Of a stretch of DNA of 21,321 nucleotides, positions 14,114 to 21,321 are shown piece by piece. Numbering within the stretch: position 1 is the first letter of the stretch; every line of letters begins with the position of its first letter. The notes under the pieces are model-generated. The model had not been told where the DNA came from. It searched no databases and saw nothing but the letters and a program-made list of their open reading frames with translations. The translations under genes were made by a program, and so were the position numbers. Source of the DNA: Magnetospirillum sp. (GTDB lineage Bacteria; Pseudomonadota; Alphaproteobacteria; Rhodospirillales; Magnetospirillaceae); the NCBI GenBank assembly GCA_016183945.1, contig JACPDP010000044.1:55752-77072 (forward strand), given 5' to 3'.

Positions 14114-15568
14114 TTATCCGTGCCCCTGTTCGCTATGCTCGGCGATCTCGACCACGCGCAGGATGTTGGTGGTGCCTGAGCAACCGAACGGCACCCCGGC
14201 GGTGATCACGATGCGGTCGCTGGCCTGCGCGAAGCCCTCGTGCAGCACGAAGTGGACCGCCTTGTTCACCATCTCGGCGAAACCGCGTACCTCCTTGGTC
14301 AGCACGCAGGTATGGGCGCCCCAGACCAGGGCCAGCTGACGCGCCACCTCGATGTCCGAGGTCAGCGACAGGATCGATTGCTCGGGCCGCTCGCGGGCGG
14401 CACGCAGGGTGGTGGAACCCGACGAGGTGTAGGTGACGATGGCCGCCGCCCCCACCGTGTGGGCCACCTGCCGGGCCGCCGCGCTGATGGCGTCCCGCGT
14501 GGTGTGTTCGGGACTGCGCCGCGCCGCATCGGTGATGACGCGGTAATGCTCGTCCCGCTCCACCCGGTCGATGATGCGGTCCATCATGGTGACGGCGTCG
14601 ATGGGGTAGTCGCCGCTGGCGGTCTCGGCCGACAGCATCACCGCGTCGGCGCCGTCATAGACGGCGGTGGCCACATCCGAGGCCTCGGCGCGGGTCGGCG
14701 ACGGGGCATGCACCATGGAATCCAGCATCTGAGTCGCCACCACCACCGGCTTGCCGACGGCGCGGCAGGCCCGCACGATGCGCTTCTGCAGGATCGGCAC
14801 CATCTCCAGCGGGCATTCGACGCCGAGGTCGCCGCGTGCCACCATCACCGCATCGGACAGCTCGACGATGTCGTCGAGATGCTCGATGGCCGACGGCTTC
14901 TCCAGCTTGGACAGCAGCCGCACCCGGGTGCCGACGCGCTGGGCGATCAGCCGGCGCGCCTCCTGCACGTCGGAGGCCCGCTGCACGAAGGACAGGGCGA
15001 TCCAGTCGGCGCCCATGTCCACGGCGAATTCCAGATCGGCCACGTCCTTCTCGGTCAAGGGCGAGATGGGCAGAACCACATTGGGCACGTTGACGCCCTT
15101 GTGATTGGACAGCTCGCCGCCGGTGATGACGCGGGTCTCGGCGAAATCGCTGCCGTGACGCTCCACCCTCAGGCGGACCTTGCCGTCGTCGAGCAACAGT
15201 TCGGTTCCTATCGCCAATGCGGCGAACACCTCGGGATGGAGCAGCGGCGCGCGGTGAACGCCGCCCAACTCCTCCGACAGATCGAGGCGGAACGGCGCCC
15301 CGGCATCGAGACGGACCACGCCGCCGACGAACCTGCCCACCCGCAGCTTCGGCCCCTGCAGGTCGGCCAGCACGGCGATGGGACGGTGGACCTTGCGCTC
15401 AAGGTCCCGGATGGCGTCGTAGCGAGCCTGATGCTCGGCATGACTGCCGTGGCTGAAATTGAGGCGGAAAACGTCGGCTCCGGCGTTGAAAAGCCCCTCG
15501 ATCGCCTGGGGAGTCGACGTCGCCGGCCCCAGCGTGGCGATGATCTTGGCGTTCCTCGTTCTTCTCAT
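14114..15568 (-). CDS. pyk: Pyruvate kinase
   Basis: 484 residues, the expected length. It transfers phosphate from phosphoenolpyruvate to ADP at the end of glycolysis. Starts MRRTRNAKIIATLGPATS. LNFSHGSH (about 36-43) contributes nucleotide and metal contacts. ADLQGPKLRVG marks the entry to the B domain. KLEKPSAIEHLDDI holds the catalytic lysine region in the EKPSAI form. VMVARGDLGVE and TQMLDSM are standard signatures. The C-terminal domain (TYTSSGSTTLRAARERP) is the regulatory fold. ATG 15568 is chosen for its canonical N-terminus with AGGA 9 bases upstream. The frame stays open far upstream because the GC-rich antisense lacks stops, but that extension lies across the MFS and regulator genes and is not real. 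Convergent with purS. Confidence 0.97.
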   Translation of the reverse strand: MRRTRNAKIIATLGPATSTPQAIEGLFNAGADVFRLNFSHGSHAEHQARYDAIRDLERKVHRPIAVLADLQGPKLRVGRFVGGVVRLDAGAPFRLDLSEELGGVHRAPLLHPEVFAALAIGTELLLDDGKVRLRVERHGSDFAETRVITGGELSNHKGVNVPNVVLPISPLTEKDVADLEFAVDMGADWIALSFVQRASDVQEARRLIAQRVGTRVRLLSKLEKPSAIEHLDDIVELSDAVMVARGDLGVECPLEMVPILQKRIVRACRAVGKPVVVATQMLDSMVHAPSPTRAEASDVATAVYDGADAVMLSAETASGDYPIDAVTMMDRIIDRVERDEHYRVITDAARRSPEHTTRDAISAAARQVAHTVGAAAIVTYTSSGSTTLRAARERPEQSILSLTSDIEVARQLALVWGAHTCVLTKEVRGFAEMVNKAVHFVLHEGFAQASDRIVITAGVPFGCSGTTNILRVVEIAEHSEQGHG

Positions 15569-15621
15569 CACGAAATCCTGTTGCGCAGCTGCGGCACCAT
15601 AGCAGAGCCGGAACGCCCCGC

Positions 15622-16947
15622 CTACCGCCCCCCCGGGTCGGAATCGGGTCGGAAAGCGGCTATATCCTTCGCCACGGCCCATTCGCGGTGGCGACAGAAA
15701 GTTTCGCGGCTGGCCAGCGCCAGCAGCAGAGCCGCCCCTTGGCAGGCCAACAACGCCGTGAAGGCGGTCCCATAGGCAGCGGCGGAATACACCCTGCCGC
15801 CATCCACGGTCCCGCCCTCCCAGTTGAGGTCGAGCAGCCAACCGATCAAGGGTTGGAAGACTGCCCCCGAGGCCATGGAGCAGGTGTTCACCACCCCCAG
15901 CACCGCCCCGCTCGCCCAGGCCGGCGCGTGCTCGCGCGCCGCGGCGAACGACAGCACGAAGGCCCCCCCCATGGCGCCCATCAGGCAGAGCAGAATCTGC
16001 CGCAGGGGAAGCGGCAGGCCTGGCAGGTAGAACGCCGCCGAGCCGAAAGCCAGGCTGCCGATGGCGGCCACCACCAGTGCCGGCCGGCGCCGCCCCATGC
16101 GGTCGCTGAACCAGCCGGTGAGCGGCGAGCTGATGCCCCACGCCACCAGCATGGCCGAGGTGGTGAAGGCGGCGGAGGGCCGATCCAGGCCGTGAACCTG
16201 CATCAGATACGGCACCCCCCACAACCCGGCGACCGAAAGCATCGGCCCCGCCATGGCGAAGCTGTAGAGGCCGAGGACGATGATCTGCGGCGTCCGCAAC
16301 GCCAGCGTCAGCCCGGCGCCGAGGCTCCCTCCCGACTCCGCCGGCCTCGACTCCGGTGGGTGGGACGGCCCACCGTCGCGCACGAACAGCCACAGCACCA
16401 CCGCCAAGCCCGCGGCCGCCAGCGCCGCCCCCCACATGGTGCCGCGCCAACCATACGCGGCCACCGCGGCGGCCAGCGGCGCCTGCCCGCCCACCGCGCC
16501 GGCCATCCCCATCGCCAGGGTCAGGCCGGTGATCAGCGCGAAACGCTGCGGCGGAAACCACAGGGAGGCCAGCTTGAGCGTCCCCACCCAGGTCACCGCC
16601 GCCCCCAGTCCGACCAGGGCACGGCCGGCATAGGCGGGACCCAGGCCTGGAGCCAGCGCGAACAGGGCGCTGCCCGCCGCGGACAGCAGGGCGAAGCCGG
16701 CCAGCATTCGCCGGGGCCCGAAGCGGTCGAGCAGCAGCCCGATGGGGATCTGCATGGCGGCGTAGGTATAGAAGTACAGACCCGACAGCATGCCGGCGAT
16801 GGCGGCGCCGACGGCGAACTCGCGCATCATCTCGTCCACCATCACCGCCGGGGCAACACGCTGGAAGAAGGCGTAGCAGTAAAAGGAAGCGCCCAACGCC
16901 CACATGGCCCAGGGCAGCATCGGATGCGGGCGGGTGCCGCCCGTCAA
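15622..16947 (-). CDS. MFS transporter
   Basis: 441 residues with about twelve hydrophobic segments, so an inner-membrane carrier. LLLDRFGPRR (about 72-81) is the loop 2-3 signature D-R-x-G-R/P-R of the major facilitator superfamily, and a second copy, WFSDRMGRRRP, follows the sixth helix in the second half. The opening WAMWALGASFYCYAFFQRVAPAVM resembles the FQR-x-xP pattern of anion/organic-acid type MFS members. The substrate cannot be told from sequence. Its ATG (16947-16945) overlaps the stop of the FadR-type regulator by ATGA, so the two are co-transcribed, and the regulator probably controls uptake or export of its own ligand. Confidence 0.9.
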   Translation of the reverse strand: MTGGTRPHPMLPWAMWALGASFYCYAFFQRVAPAVMVDEMMREFAVGAAIAGMLSGLYFYTYAAMQIPIGLLLDRFGPRRMLAGFALLSAAGSALFALAPGLGPAYAGRALVGLGAAVTWVGTLKLASLWFPPQRFALITGLTLAMGMAGAVGGQAPLAAAVAAYGWRGTMWGAALAAAGLAVVLWLFVRDGGPSHPPESRPAESGGSLGAGLTLALRTPQIIVLGLYSFAMAGPMLSVAGLWGVPYLMQVHGLDRPSAAFTTSAMLVAWGISSPLTGWFSDRMGRRRPALVVAAIGSLAFGSAAFYLPGLPLPLRQILLCLMGAMGGAFVLSFAAAREHAPAWASGAVLGVVNTCSMASGAVFQPLIGWLLDLNWEGGTVDGGRVYSAAAYGTAFTALLACQGAALLLALASRETFCRHREWAVAKDIAAFRPDSDPGGR

Positions 16948-17702
16948 GCCGTCTCGCGCCGCCGACGCTCGCGCTCCTCGTCGAAGGCTCGCACCACCCA
17001 GCCGAGATGGACTTCCATGGCCGCGGCGGCGGCATCGGGATCGCGCCGGCGGATGCCGTCGAAGATGGCACGATGCTGGGCGAGGATGGTCTGGTCGTCC
17101 TCGGCGGTGGGGAACAGCTCATAGCGGTGGAAAGCCACCGTCTCTTCCAGAATGCCGCGGATGTAACCGACGATGTGCATGTAGACGCCGCTGCCCGACG
17201 CCTTGGCCACCGCCAAGTGAAAGCGCAGGTCGTGCTCGGTCTTGTACTTGGCGCTGGCCATGCCGGGCTCGGCGGCCGCAAGGATGGCGGCCATTTCGCC
17301 GATTTGCTGGTCAGTCGCGTTGAGCGCGGCCCGGCGCGCCGCCCACATCTCCAGGTTGCAACGGATCTCGGCGAGGTCGTGCAGGTTCTCCCGGTTGACC
17401 CGGACCAGCTCCACCAGCCCCGGCTCCATGGTGCTGGTGGAGGCGATCACCCGGGTGCCGCCGCCTTGCACGGCGTCGACGAAGCCTTGCGTCTTCAGCC
17501 CCTGCAGCGCGGCGCGCACCGAGACACGGCTGACCCCCATTTCCTCGGCGAGCTGGCGTTCGCCGGGCAAACGGTGGCCCAGCCCCCACTCGCCCGAGGC
17601 GATGCGGGCCAGAATGCGGTCCACCACCCGATCCGATACCAGGCCGCCTTCCGGCTTGGCCCTGCGATGAAGGGGCCGCGAAGAGAGTTGATTCTTGGTC
17701 AT
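16944..17702 (-). CDS. GntR-family transcriptional regulator, FadR subfamily
   Basis: 252 residues from ATG 17702. The N-terminal winged helix reads VSDRVVDRILARIASGEWGLGHRLPGERQLAEEMGVSR with the recognition helix VSRVSVRAALQGLKTQGFV, and a wing GGGTRV. The C-terminal all-helical FCD domain carries EHDLRFHLAVAKASGSGVY and QHRAIFDGIRRRDPDAAAAAMEVHL, with metal/ligand-binding Asp and His positions. Such proteins repress nearby transport or catabolic genes until bound by a small acid. It forms an ATGA-overlapping operon with the MFS gene. Start choice: ATG 17702 leaves 95 bases to the divergent exporter; an in-frame ATG at 17771 would add 23 atypical residues and nearly abut that gene, with no ribosome site. 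Confidence 0.9.
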   Translation of the reverse strand: MTKNQLSSRPLHRRAKPEGGLVSDRVVDRILARIASGEWGLGHRLPGERQLAEEMGVSRVSVRAALQGLKTQGFVDAVQGGGTRVIASTSTMEPGLVELVRVNRENLHDLAEIRCNLEMWAARRAALNATDQQIGEMAAILAAAEPGMASAKYKTEHDLRFHLAVAKASGSGVYMHIVGYIRGILEETVAFHRYELFPTAEDDQTILAQHRAIFDGIRRRDPDAAAAAMEVHLGWVVRAFDEERERRRRETA

Positions 17703-17797
17703 ACCAATAGCGTCAACCTTTGCGTCGTTGCCGTCAAGGGCGACGACTCGGTCTTTTTCGTTTGCATCCATCGCCCGGCCGGGCGCAAATCATCGCC
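17703..17797. promoter_or_regulatory. Divergent spacer between FadR-type regulator and type I secretion operon
   Basis: A 95-base gap with a T-rich patch (about 17753-17763) and a perfect palindrome GCCCGGCCGGGC (17773-17784), 13 bases before the exporter ATG. It should hold the promoters of both operons and could be the regulator's binding region. No standard GntR operator could be confirmed. Confidence 0.4.
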
Positions 17798-19516
17798 ATG
17801 AGCGCCGACAAGAAGAGTTGGCTGACGCCAATCCTGGACCCGCTTCGCCCCGTCATGCGCGAATTGCTGGCGGCCTCGTTGTTCGTCAACATCCTTGCTC
17901 TGGCGGTGCCGATCTTCGTGATGCAGGTCTACGACCGCGTCATCGGCCATTCCGGCATGGCGACGCTCAAGGGCCTGACCATCGGCGTCTGCATCCTGCT
18001 GTTTTTCGACTACATCGTCCGCACGTCGCGTGGCCGCGTCATGCAGACGGTGGCGCTGCGCATCGACGTCGAGGTCGGCACCAAGCTGTTCGACAAAGTG
18101 ATGCACCTGCCGTTGCGCACCTTGGAGAGCCGGCCGGCCTCGTTCTGGCAGACGCTGTTCCGCGATGTCGACGCCATCCGCAACACGGTGTCGGGAGCGA
18201 CGGCCATCCTGCTGGCCGACCTGCCCTTCGTGTTCCTCTTCCTCGGCGTCATCTTCGCCATCGGCCGGCCGCTGGCGGTGGTGTTCATCGCCATGTTCGC
18301 CGCCTTCATCCTTCTGGCATGGAAATCGGGCTCGGCGCTGACCGACACCTCGGGTAAGGAGAAGAACGTCCAGTCCGCCCGCGACGCCCTGGTGGCCGAG
18401 ATCATCGCCGGGCGCGGCACGGTCAAGGCGGTGGCGCTTGACCGCGCCATCCGCCCCATCTGGGAGGAACGCCAGGCCGGCACCATCGAGCAGTCCATCC
18501 AGCGCGGCGCGGTCCAGGACGGCTACGTCAACCTGGGCCAGACGCTGACCATGCTGGGCAGCATGGCGCTGACCACGGTGGGCGCCGTCTTCATCATCGA
18601 CCACGAGCTGACCATGGGCGCGCTGGTGGCCTGCAACATGCTGTCGTCGCGACTCTACGGCCCCATCAACCAACTGGTGGGCGCCTGGAAGACCTTCGCC
18701 GCCTTCAAGCAGTCGGTCGAGCGCCTGGGCGAGGTCTTCAACGAGAGCGAGGAGCGCCGCGAGAGTGCCATCCGCCGCGAGCGCCCCACCGGCCATCTGG
18801 CCGTGGAAGACCTGATCTTTTCCTACGACAAGAAAGCCCAGCCGGCGGTGGCCATCGACCGCCTCGACATCCGTCCGAAGGGCGTCGTCGCCATCCTGGG
18901 CCGCAACGGCAGCGGCAAGAGCACGCTGCTGAAGGTGCTGATGGGGCTTTACCATCCCGAAAAGGGCCGCGTCCTGCTCGACGGCGCCGACATCGCCCAA
19001 TTCACCCGCGCCGAACTGGCCGGCTGGATGGGTTATGTGCCGCAGGAATGCGTGCTGTTCAACGGCACCATCCGCGACAACATCGCCTATGGCCTGCCCG
19101 GCTGCACCGACGATGAAATCCTGGCCGCGGCCAAGATCGCCGGCGTGCACCACTACATCGTCGACCTGCCCGACGGCTATGGCGCCCAGATCGGCGAGGC
19201 CGGCTCGCGGCTGTCGGCCGGGCAGCGCCAGCGCATCGCCATCGCCCGCGCGCTGATCGGCAACCCGCCGGTGCTGCTGCTGGACGAGCCGTCGGCCAGC
19301 CTCGACCGCCAGGCCGAGGAGGACCTGCGCAACACCCTGGCCGAGTTCGCCAAGGAGCGCACCGTCATCATCGTCACCCACAGCCCGGTGCTGCTGCCGG
19401 TGTGCCGCGACGTGGTGGTGGTGGACAAGGGCCGTGTCGCCGCCGCCGGGCCGGCCGCCGAGACCCTTCAGCGCCTGTTCGGCGTGCGCCAGCAGCCACA
19501 GGCGGTGACGGCATGA
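17798..19516 (+). CDS. Type I secretion ABC exporter without C39-like domain
   Basis: 572 residues: transmembrane domain about 20-300, with ATPase domain after about 330. It would power secretion through the inner membrane with the HlyD-type adaptor encoded next. The opening PVMRELLAASLFVNILALAVPIFVMQVYDRVI is that of exporters lacking the N-terminal peptidase-like domain. Walker A GRNGSGKST is near 370, the Q-loop PQECVLFNGTIRDN near 410, the signature LSAGQRQ at 472 (Ala in place of the second Gly of LSGGQ), Walker B VLLLDEPSAS near 492, and the H-loop VTHSPV near 528. ATG 17798 is preferred over a frame extension to 17720, which would run into the promoter region. Its stop overlaps the adaptor start (ATGA). 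It differs from the exporter at the left edge, so the organism has at least two type I systems. Confidence 0.93.
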   Translation: MSADKKSWLTPILDPLRPVMRELLAASLFVNILALAVPIFVMQVYDRVIGHSGMATLKGLTIGVCILLFFDYIVRTSRGRVMQTVALRIDVEVGTKLFDKVMHLPLRTLESRPASFWQTLFRDVDAIRNTVSGATAILLADLPFVFLFLGVIFAIGRPLAVVFIAMFAAFILLAWKSGSALTDTSGKEKNVQSARDALVAEIIAGRGTVKAVALDRAIRPIWEERQAGTIEQSIQRGAVQDGYVNLGQTLTMLGSMALTTVGAVFIIDHELTMGALVACNMLSSRLYGPINQLVGAWKTFAAFKQSVERLGEVFNESEERRESAIRRERPTGHLAVEDLIFSYDKKAQPAVAIDRLDIRPKGVVAILGRNGSGKSTLLKVLMGLYHPEKGRVLLDGADIAQFTRAELAGWMGYVPQECVLFNGTIRDNIAYGLPGCTDDEILAAAKIAGVHHYIVDLPDGYGAQIGEAGSRLSAGQRQRIAIARALIGNPPVLLLDEPSASLDRQAEEDLRNTLAEFAKERTVIIVTHSPVLLPVCRDVVVVDKGRVAAAGPAAETLQRLFGVRQQPQAVTA

Positions 19517-21180
19517 GCGACACTCTCGCCCCCCCTCCCCCTCCGCCGGCGGCAGAAGGCGCGGGCGCCCCGCAGCCGCAGCTCTCCCCCGAGCAGATGA
19601 TGCAGATGATGGCGATGATGGGGGGGGCCGGCGGCGCTCAACCGCCTGGCGATCCGCCGCCGTCGCCGCGGAAGCGCCTGTTGGGGACCGTCGCGGCGCT
19701 GTGGGCCTTCGTCCGCTGGCTGTTCGCCCGTCCCCAGCCGTCGGAAGACCAGCCGGGACCGCCGGAGGGACTTCCGGCGCGCGCCCACTGGTATGCGCAC
19801 GGGGCGTTGAAGGCGGTGGTGAACTGGTTCCTGCCGCCGCTGGATGCGCTCGGGCCGGCGCCGCTGCGCGACTACCACGGCCCCGACGGCAAGCTCCACC
19901 GGCTGGCCAACACCTATCCCCTGCCCACTTGGCGGACCATGGCGCGCCTCGTCATCAGCCTGCTGGTGATTTTCCTGGCCTGGGCACAGCTCGCCGTTCT
20001 CGACGAGGTCGCCATCGCCGAGGGCGAAGTGGTGCCGGAGGGCAAGGTCAAGGTCATTCAGCACCTGGAGGGTGGCGTCATCCGCGAGATCTATACGGTG
20101 GAAGGCGCCGAGGTGAAGGAGGGCGAACCACTGCTGCTGCTGGAACTGGCGGTCAGCTCGGTCAACCGCGAGGAACTGCAGGTCCGCCTCGACGGCTATC
20201 ACCTGCAGCGGGCCCGCCTGGTGGCCGAACTCAACGGCACCCCGCTCGCCTTCCCACCCGACGAGGCCAAGCGCCAGCCCAGCCTGCTGGAGGCCGAAGG
20301 TCACTCCTACGAGGCCCGCCACCAAGCGCTGAAGGCCAGCCTCTCGGTCTTGCAGCAGCAGGTGCAGCAGAAGGGGCTGGAGGTCAACGAACTGGAGACC
20401 AAGCGGCGCGCCCTGGCCAACAACCTGCGCCTGTCCACCCAGCGCTTCGAAATGTCCAAGGACCTGATCCGGTCGGGGCTGACCTCGAAGATGGACCACG
20501 TCACCGCCGAGGCCCAGATGGAGGATCTGCGCGGCCAGCTCGACAGCGTGCAAGCATCGATCCCGCGCTCGCAGGCCGCCCAGCAGGAGGCGCGTCAACG
20601 CATGGAGGAGGAACGGGCACGCTTCATCCGCACCGCCCAGCAGGAAATGTCGGAGTGCGAGCTCAATATCGCGCGCACCCGCGAACTGTTGGCGCAGGCC
20701 TCGGACCAGCAGCGCCGCACCCAGATCACCAGCCCCATCGACGGCATCGTCAAGAACATGCGCTCCAACACCATCGGCGGCGTCATCAAGGCCGGCGATC
20801 CCATCATGGAAATGGTGCCGCTGCACGAGCGCCTGCAGATCGACGCCAAGCTGTCGCCCATGGACCGCGGCTATGTCCAGACCGGCCAAAAGGCCACGGT
20901 CAAGCTGTCGGCCTACGACTACACCACCTATGGCGGGCTGGAGGGCGAGGTCATCCTGGTGGCCCCCGACACCACCATCGGCGGCCCGCCGCAGAACCAG
21001 CCCTACTACCGGGTCGTGGTGCAGACCGACAAGTCCTATATCGGCGACGAGTCCGACAAGCGCCCGATCACCGCCGGCATGCAGGCCACCGTCGAAATCC
21101 ACACCGGAGCGCGAACGGTGATGGAGTTCCTCGTCAAACCGGTGGTCAAGCTACGCCACGAGGCCTTCCGCGAGAGGTAA
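19513..21180 (+). CDS. HlyD-family type I secretion adaptor with long N-terminal extension
   Basis: 555 residues. The periplasmic part is typical: after one membrane helix (about 142-165, LVISLLVIFLAWAQLAVL) come the lipoyl half EGKVKVIQHLEGGVIREIYTVEGAEVKEGEPLLLL, a long Gln/Glu-rich coiled coil (about 215-395), the second lipoyl half TQITSPIDGIVKNM, and a beta-barrel region to the C-terminus. It joins the ABC exporter to an outer-membrane channel. Unusual is the roughly 140-residue cytoplasmic part: a proline-rich start (APPPPPPAAEG), a Met/Gln patch (EQMMQMMAMMGG), and two amphipathic stretches (AALWAFVRWLFARP, ALKAVVNWFLPPL). Typical HlyD has about 60 residues there. ATG 19513 overlaps the exporter stop (ATGA), which supports translational coupling and this start. 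Confidence 0.93.
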   Translation: MSDTLAPPPPPPAAEGAGAPQPQLSPEQMMQMMAMMGGAGGAQPPGDPPPSPRKRLLGTVAALWAFVRWLFARPQPSEDQPGPPEGLPARAHWYAHGALKAVVNWFLPPLDALGPAPLRDYHGPDGKLHRLANTYPLPTWRTMARLVISLLVIFLAWAQLAVLDEVAIAEGEVVPEGKVKVIQHLEGGVIREIYTVEGAEVKEGEPLLLLELAVSSVNREELQVRLDGYHLQRARLVAELNGTPLAFPPDEAKRQPSLLEAEGHSYEARHQALKASLSVLQQQVQQKGLEVNELETKRRALANNLRLSTQRFEMSKDLIRSGLTSKMDHVTAEAQMEDLRGQLDSVQASIPRSQAAQQEARQRMEEERARFIRTAQQEMSECELNIARTRELLAQASDQQRRTQITSPIDGIVKNMRSNTIGGVIKAGDPIMEMVPLHERLQIDAKLSPMDRGYVQTGQKATVKLSAYDYTTYGGLEGEVILVAPDTTIGGPPQNQPYYRVVVQTDKSYIGDESDKRPITAGMQATVEIHTGARTVMEFLVKPVVKLRHEAFRER

Positions 21181-21193
21181 ATCCCAATTTTCC

Positions 21194-21212
21194 CTCTCCC
21201 AGCAGGGGAGAG
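21194..21212. terminator. Hairpin between HlyD-type gene and convergent GGDEF gene
   Basis: CTCTCCC (21194-21200) and GGGAGAG (21206-21212) with a five-base loop lie between two convergent stops (21180 and 21217). There is no strong T-run. It resembles the CCCTCTCCC-type hairpin between purS and pyk and may be a dispersed element or a weak two-way terminator. Confidence 0.45.
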
Positions 21213-21216
21213 AGTC

Positions 21217-21321
21217 TTACGTCCCCCCGAACACCAGCACTTCGCCGTCGGGCATGACGGCGCGGTCGCGGCCGCCCTTCTTGGCCTCGTACATGCGCTT
21301 GTCGGCCAATTCGATCATGCC
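21217..21321 (-). CDS. C-terminus of a GGDEF-domain (diguanylate cyclase type) protein, partial
   Basis: The last 34 codons of a minus-strand gene that enters from the right edge, ending at TAA 21219-21217. The visible residues include IELADKRMYEAKKGGRDRAV, which matches the final helix of GGDEF domains (A-D-x-A-M/L-Y-x-A-K-x-x-G-R-N). GGDEF proteins make cyclic di-GMP, a signal that controls biofilm and motility. The catalytic GGDEF loop and any sensor domain lie outside the window, so activity cannot be judged. Confidence 0.8.
   Translation of the reverse strand, partial: GMIELADKRMYEAKKGGRDRAVMPDGEVLVFGGT

Noticed and set aside
15569..17281. Upstream extension of the pyruvate kinase frame to 1055 codons, suggesting a fusion
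   Set aside because: The extension is a shifted reading of the MFS and FadR genes, both of which are clear in another minus-strand frame. Pyruvate kinase has a canonical N-terminus at 15568.

Overview
The window reads as high-GC alphaproteobacterial DNA, probably from a Rhodospirillales (Magnetospirillum-like) organism. This is inferred from gene content: a DUF1476 ATPase zeta inhibitor, a purC/purS cluster, fumC, RTX-type secretion genes with the typical C-terminus, and GTG starts with GGAGG-type ribosome sites. No rRNA or tRNA gene and no CRISPR array was seen.

Region 1 (1-9370) is an accessory RTX / type I secretion locus. On the minus strand are a HlyB-type exporter with a degenerate C39-like domain (1-1712, running off the left edge) and an exported alpha/beta hydrolase (2145-3275). 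Divergent from the hydrolase is the most unusual gene of the window (3395-5623). It is one protein joining an orotate-phosphoribosyltransferase-like domain, an approximately eight-bladed PQQ-type beta-propeller and a C-terminal HlyC-type toxin-activating lysine acyltransferase. It is followed by a previously hidden AT-rich 59-codon two-helix membrane ORF (5653-5832) and, 8 bases later, by the start of another gene (5841). That gene breaks off inside a mobile element at about 5976. The element (about 5976-6866) carries a RAYT/IS200-like Y1 transposase and is bordered by clusters of inverted GTCACCGTAAT-type repeats. Beyond it, open reading resumes in the middle of a Calx-beta domain and continues through Calx-beta, SPRY-like and RTX repeats to a type I secretion C-terminus (to 9206). 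The simplest reading is an operon of acyltransferase fusion, small membrane protein and RTX substrate, with the substrate gene broken by the element. An IS5-like transposase remnant with a long hairpin closes the region.

Region 2 (9375-15568) is core metabolism: fumC (minus), a small exported protein with a textbook terminator, the F1-ATPase zeta inhibitor (minus), an NRDE-family protein, purC, a GIY-YIG nuclease-like gene, purS, and pyruvate kinase (minus, convergent with purS).

Region 3 (15622-21321) holds a FadR-type regulator and an MFS transporter in an overlapping minus-strand operon. Divergent from it is a second type I secretion pair: an ABC exporter without a C39-like domain, and an HlyD adaptor with a long proline-rich N-terminal extension, overlapping by ATGA. 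The window ends in the C-terminus of a GGDEF-type protein on the minus strand.

The likely biological core is the secretion of RTX proteins. One exporter sits beside an RTX gene and a fused acyltransferase; the other forms a complete inner-membrane exporter/adaptor pair. No outer-membrane TolC-type gene is visible.
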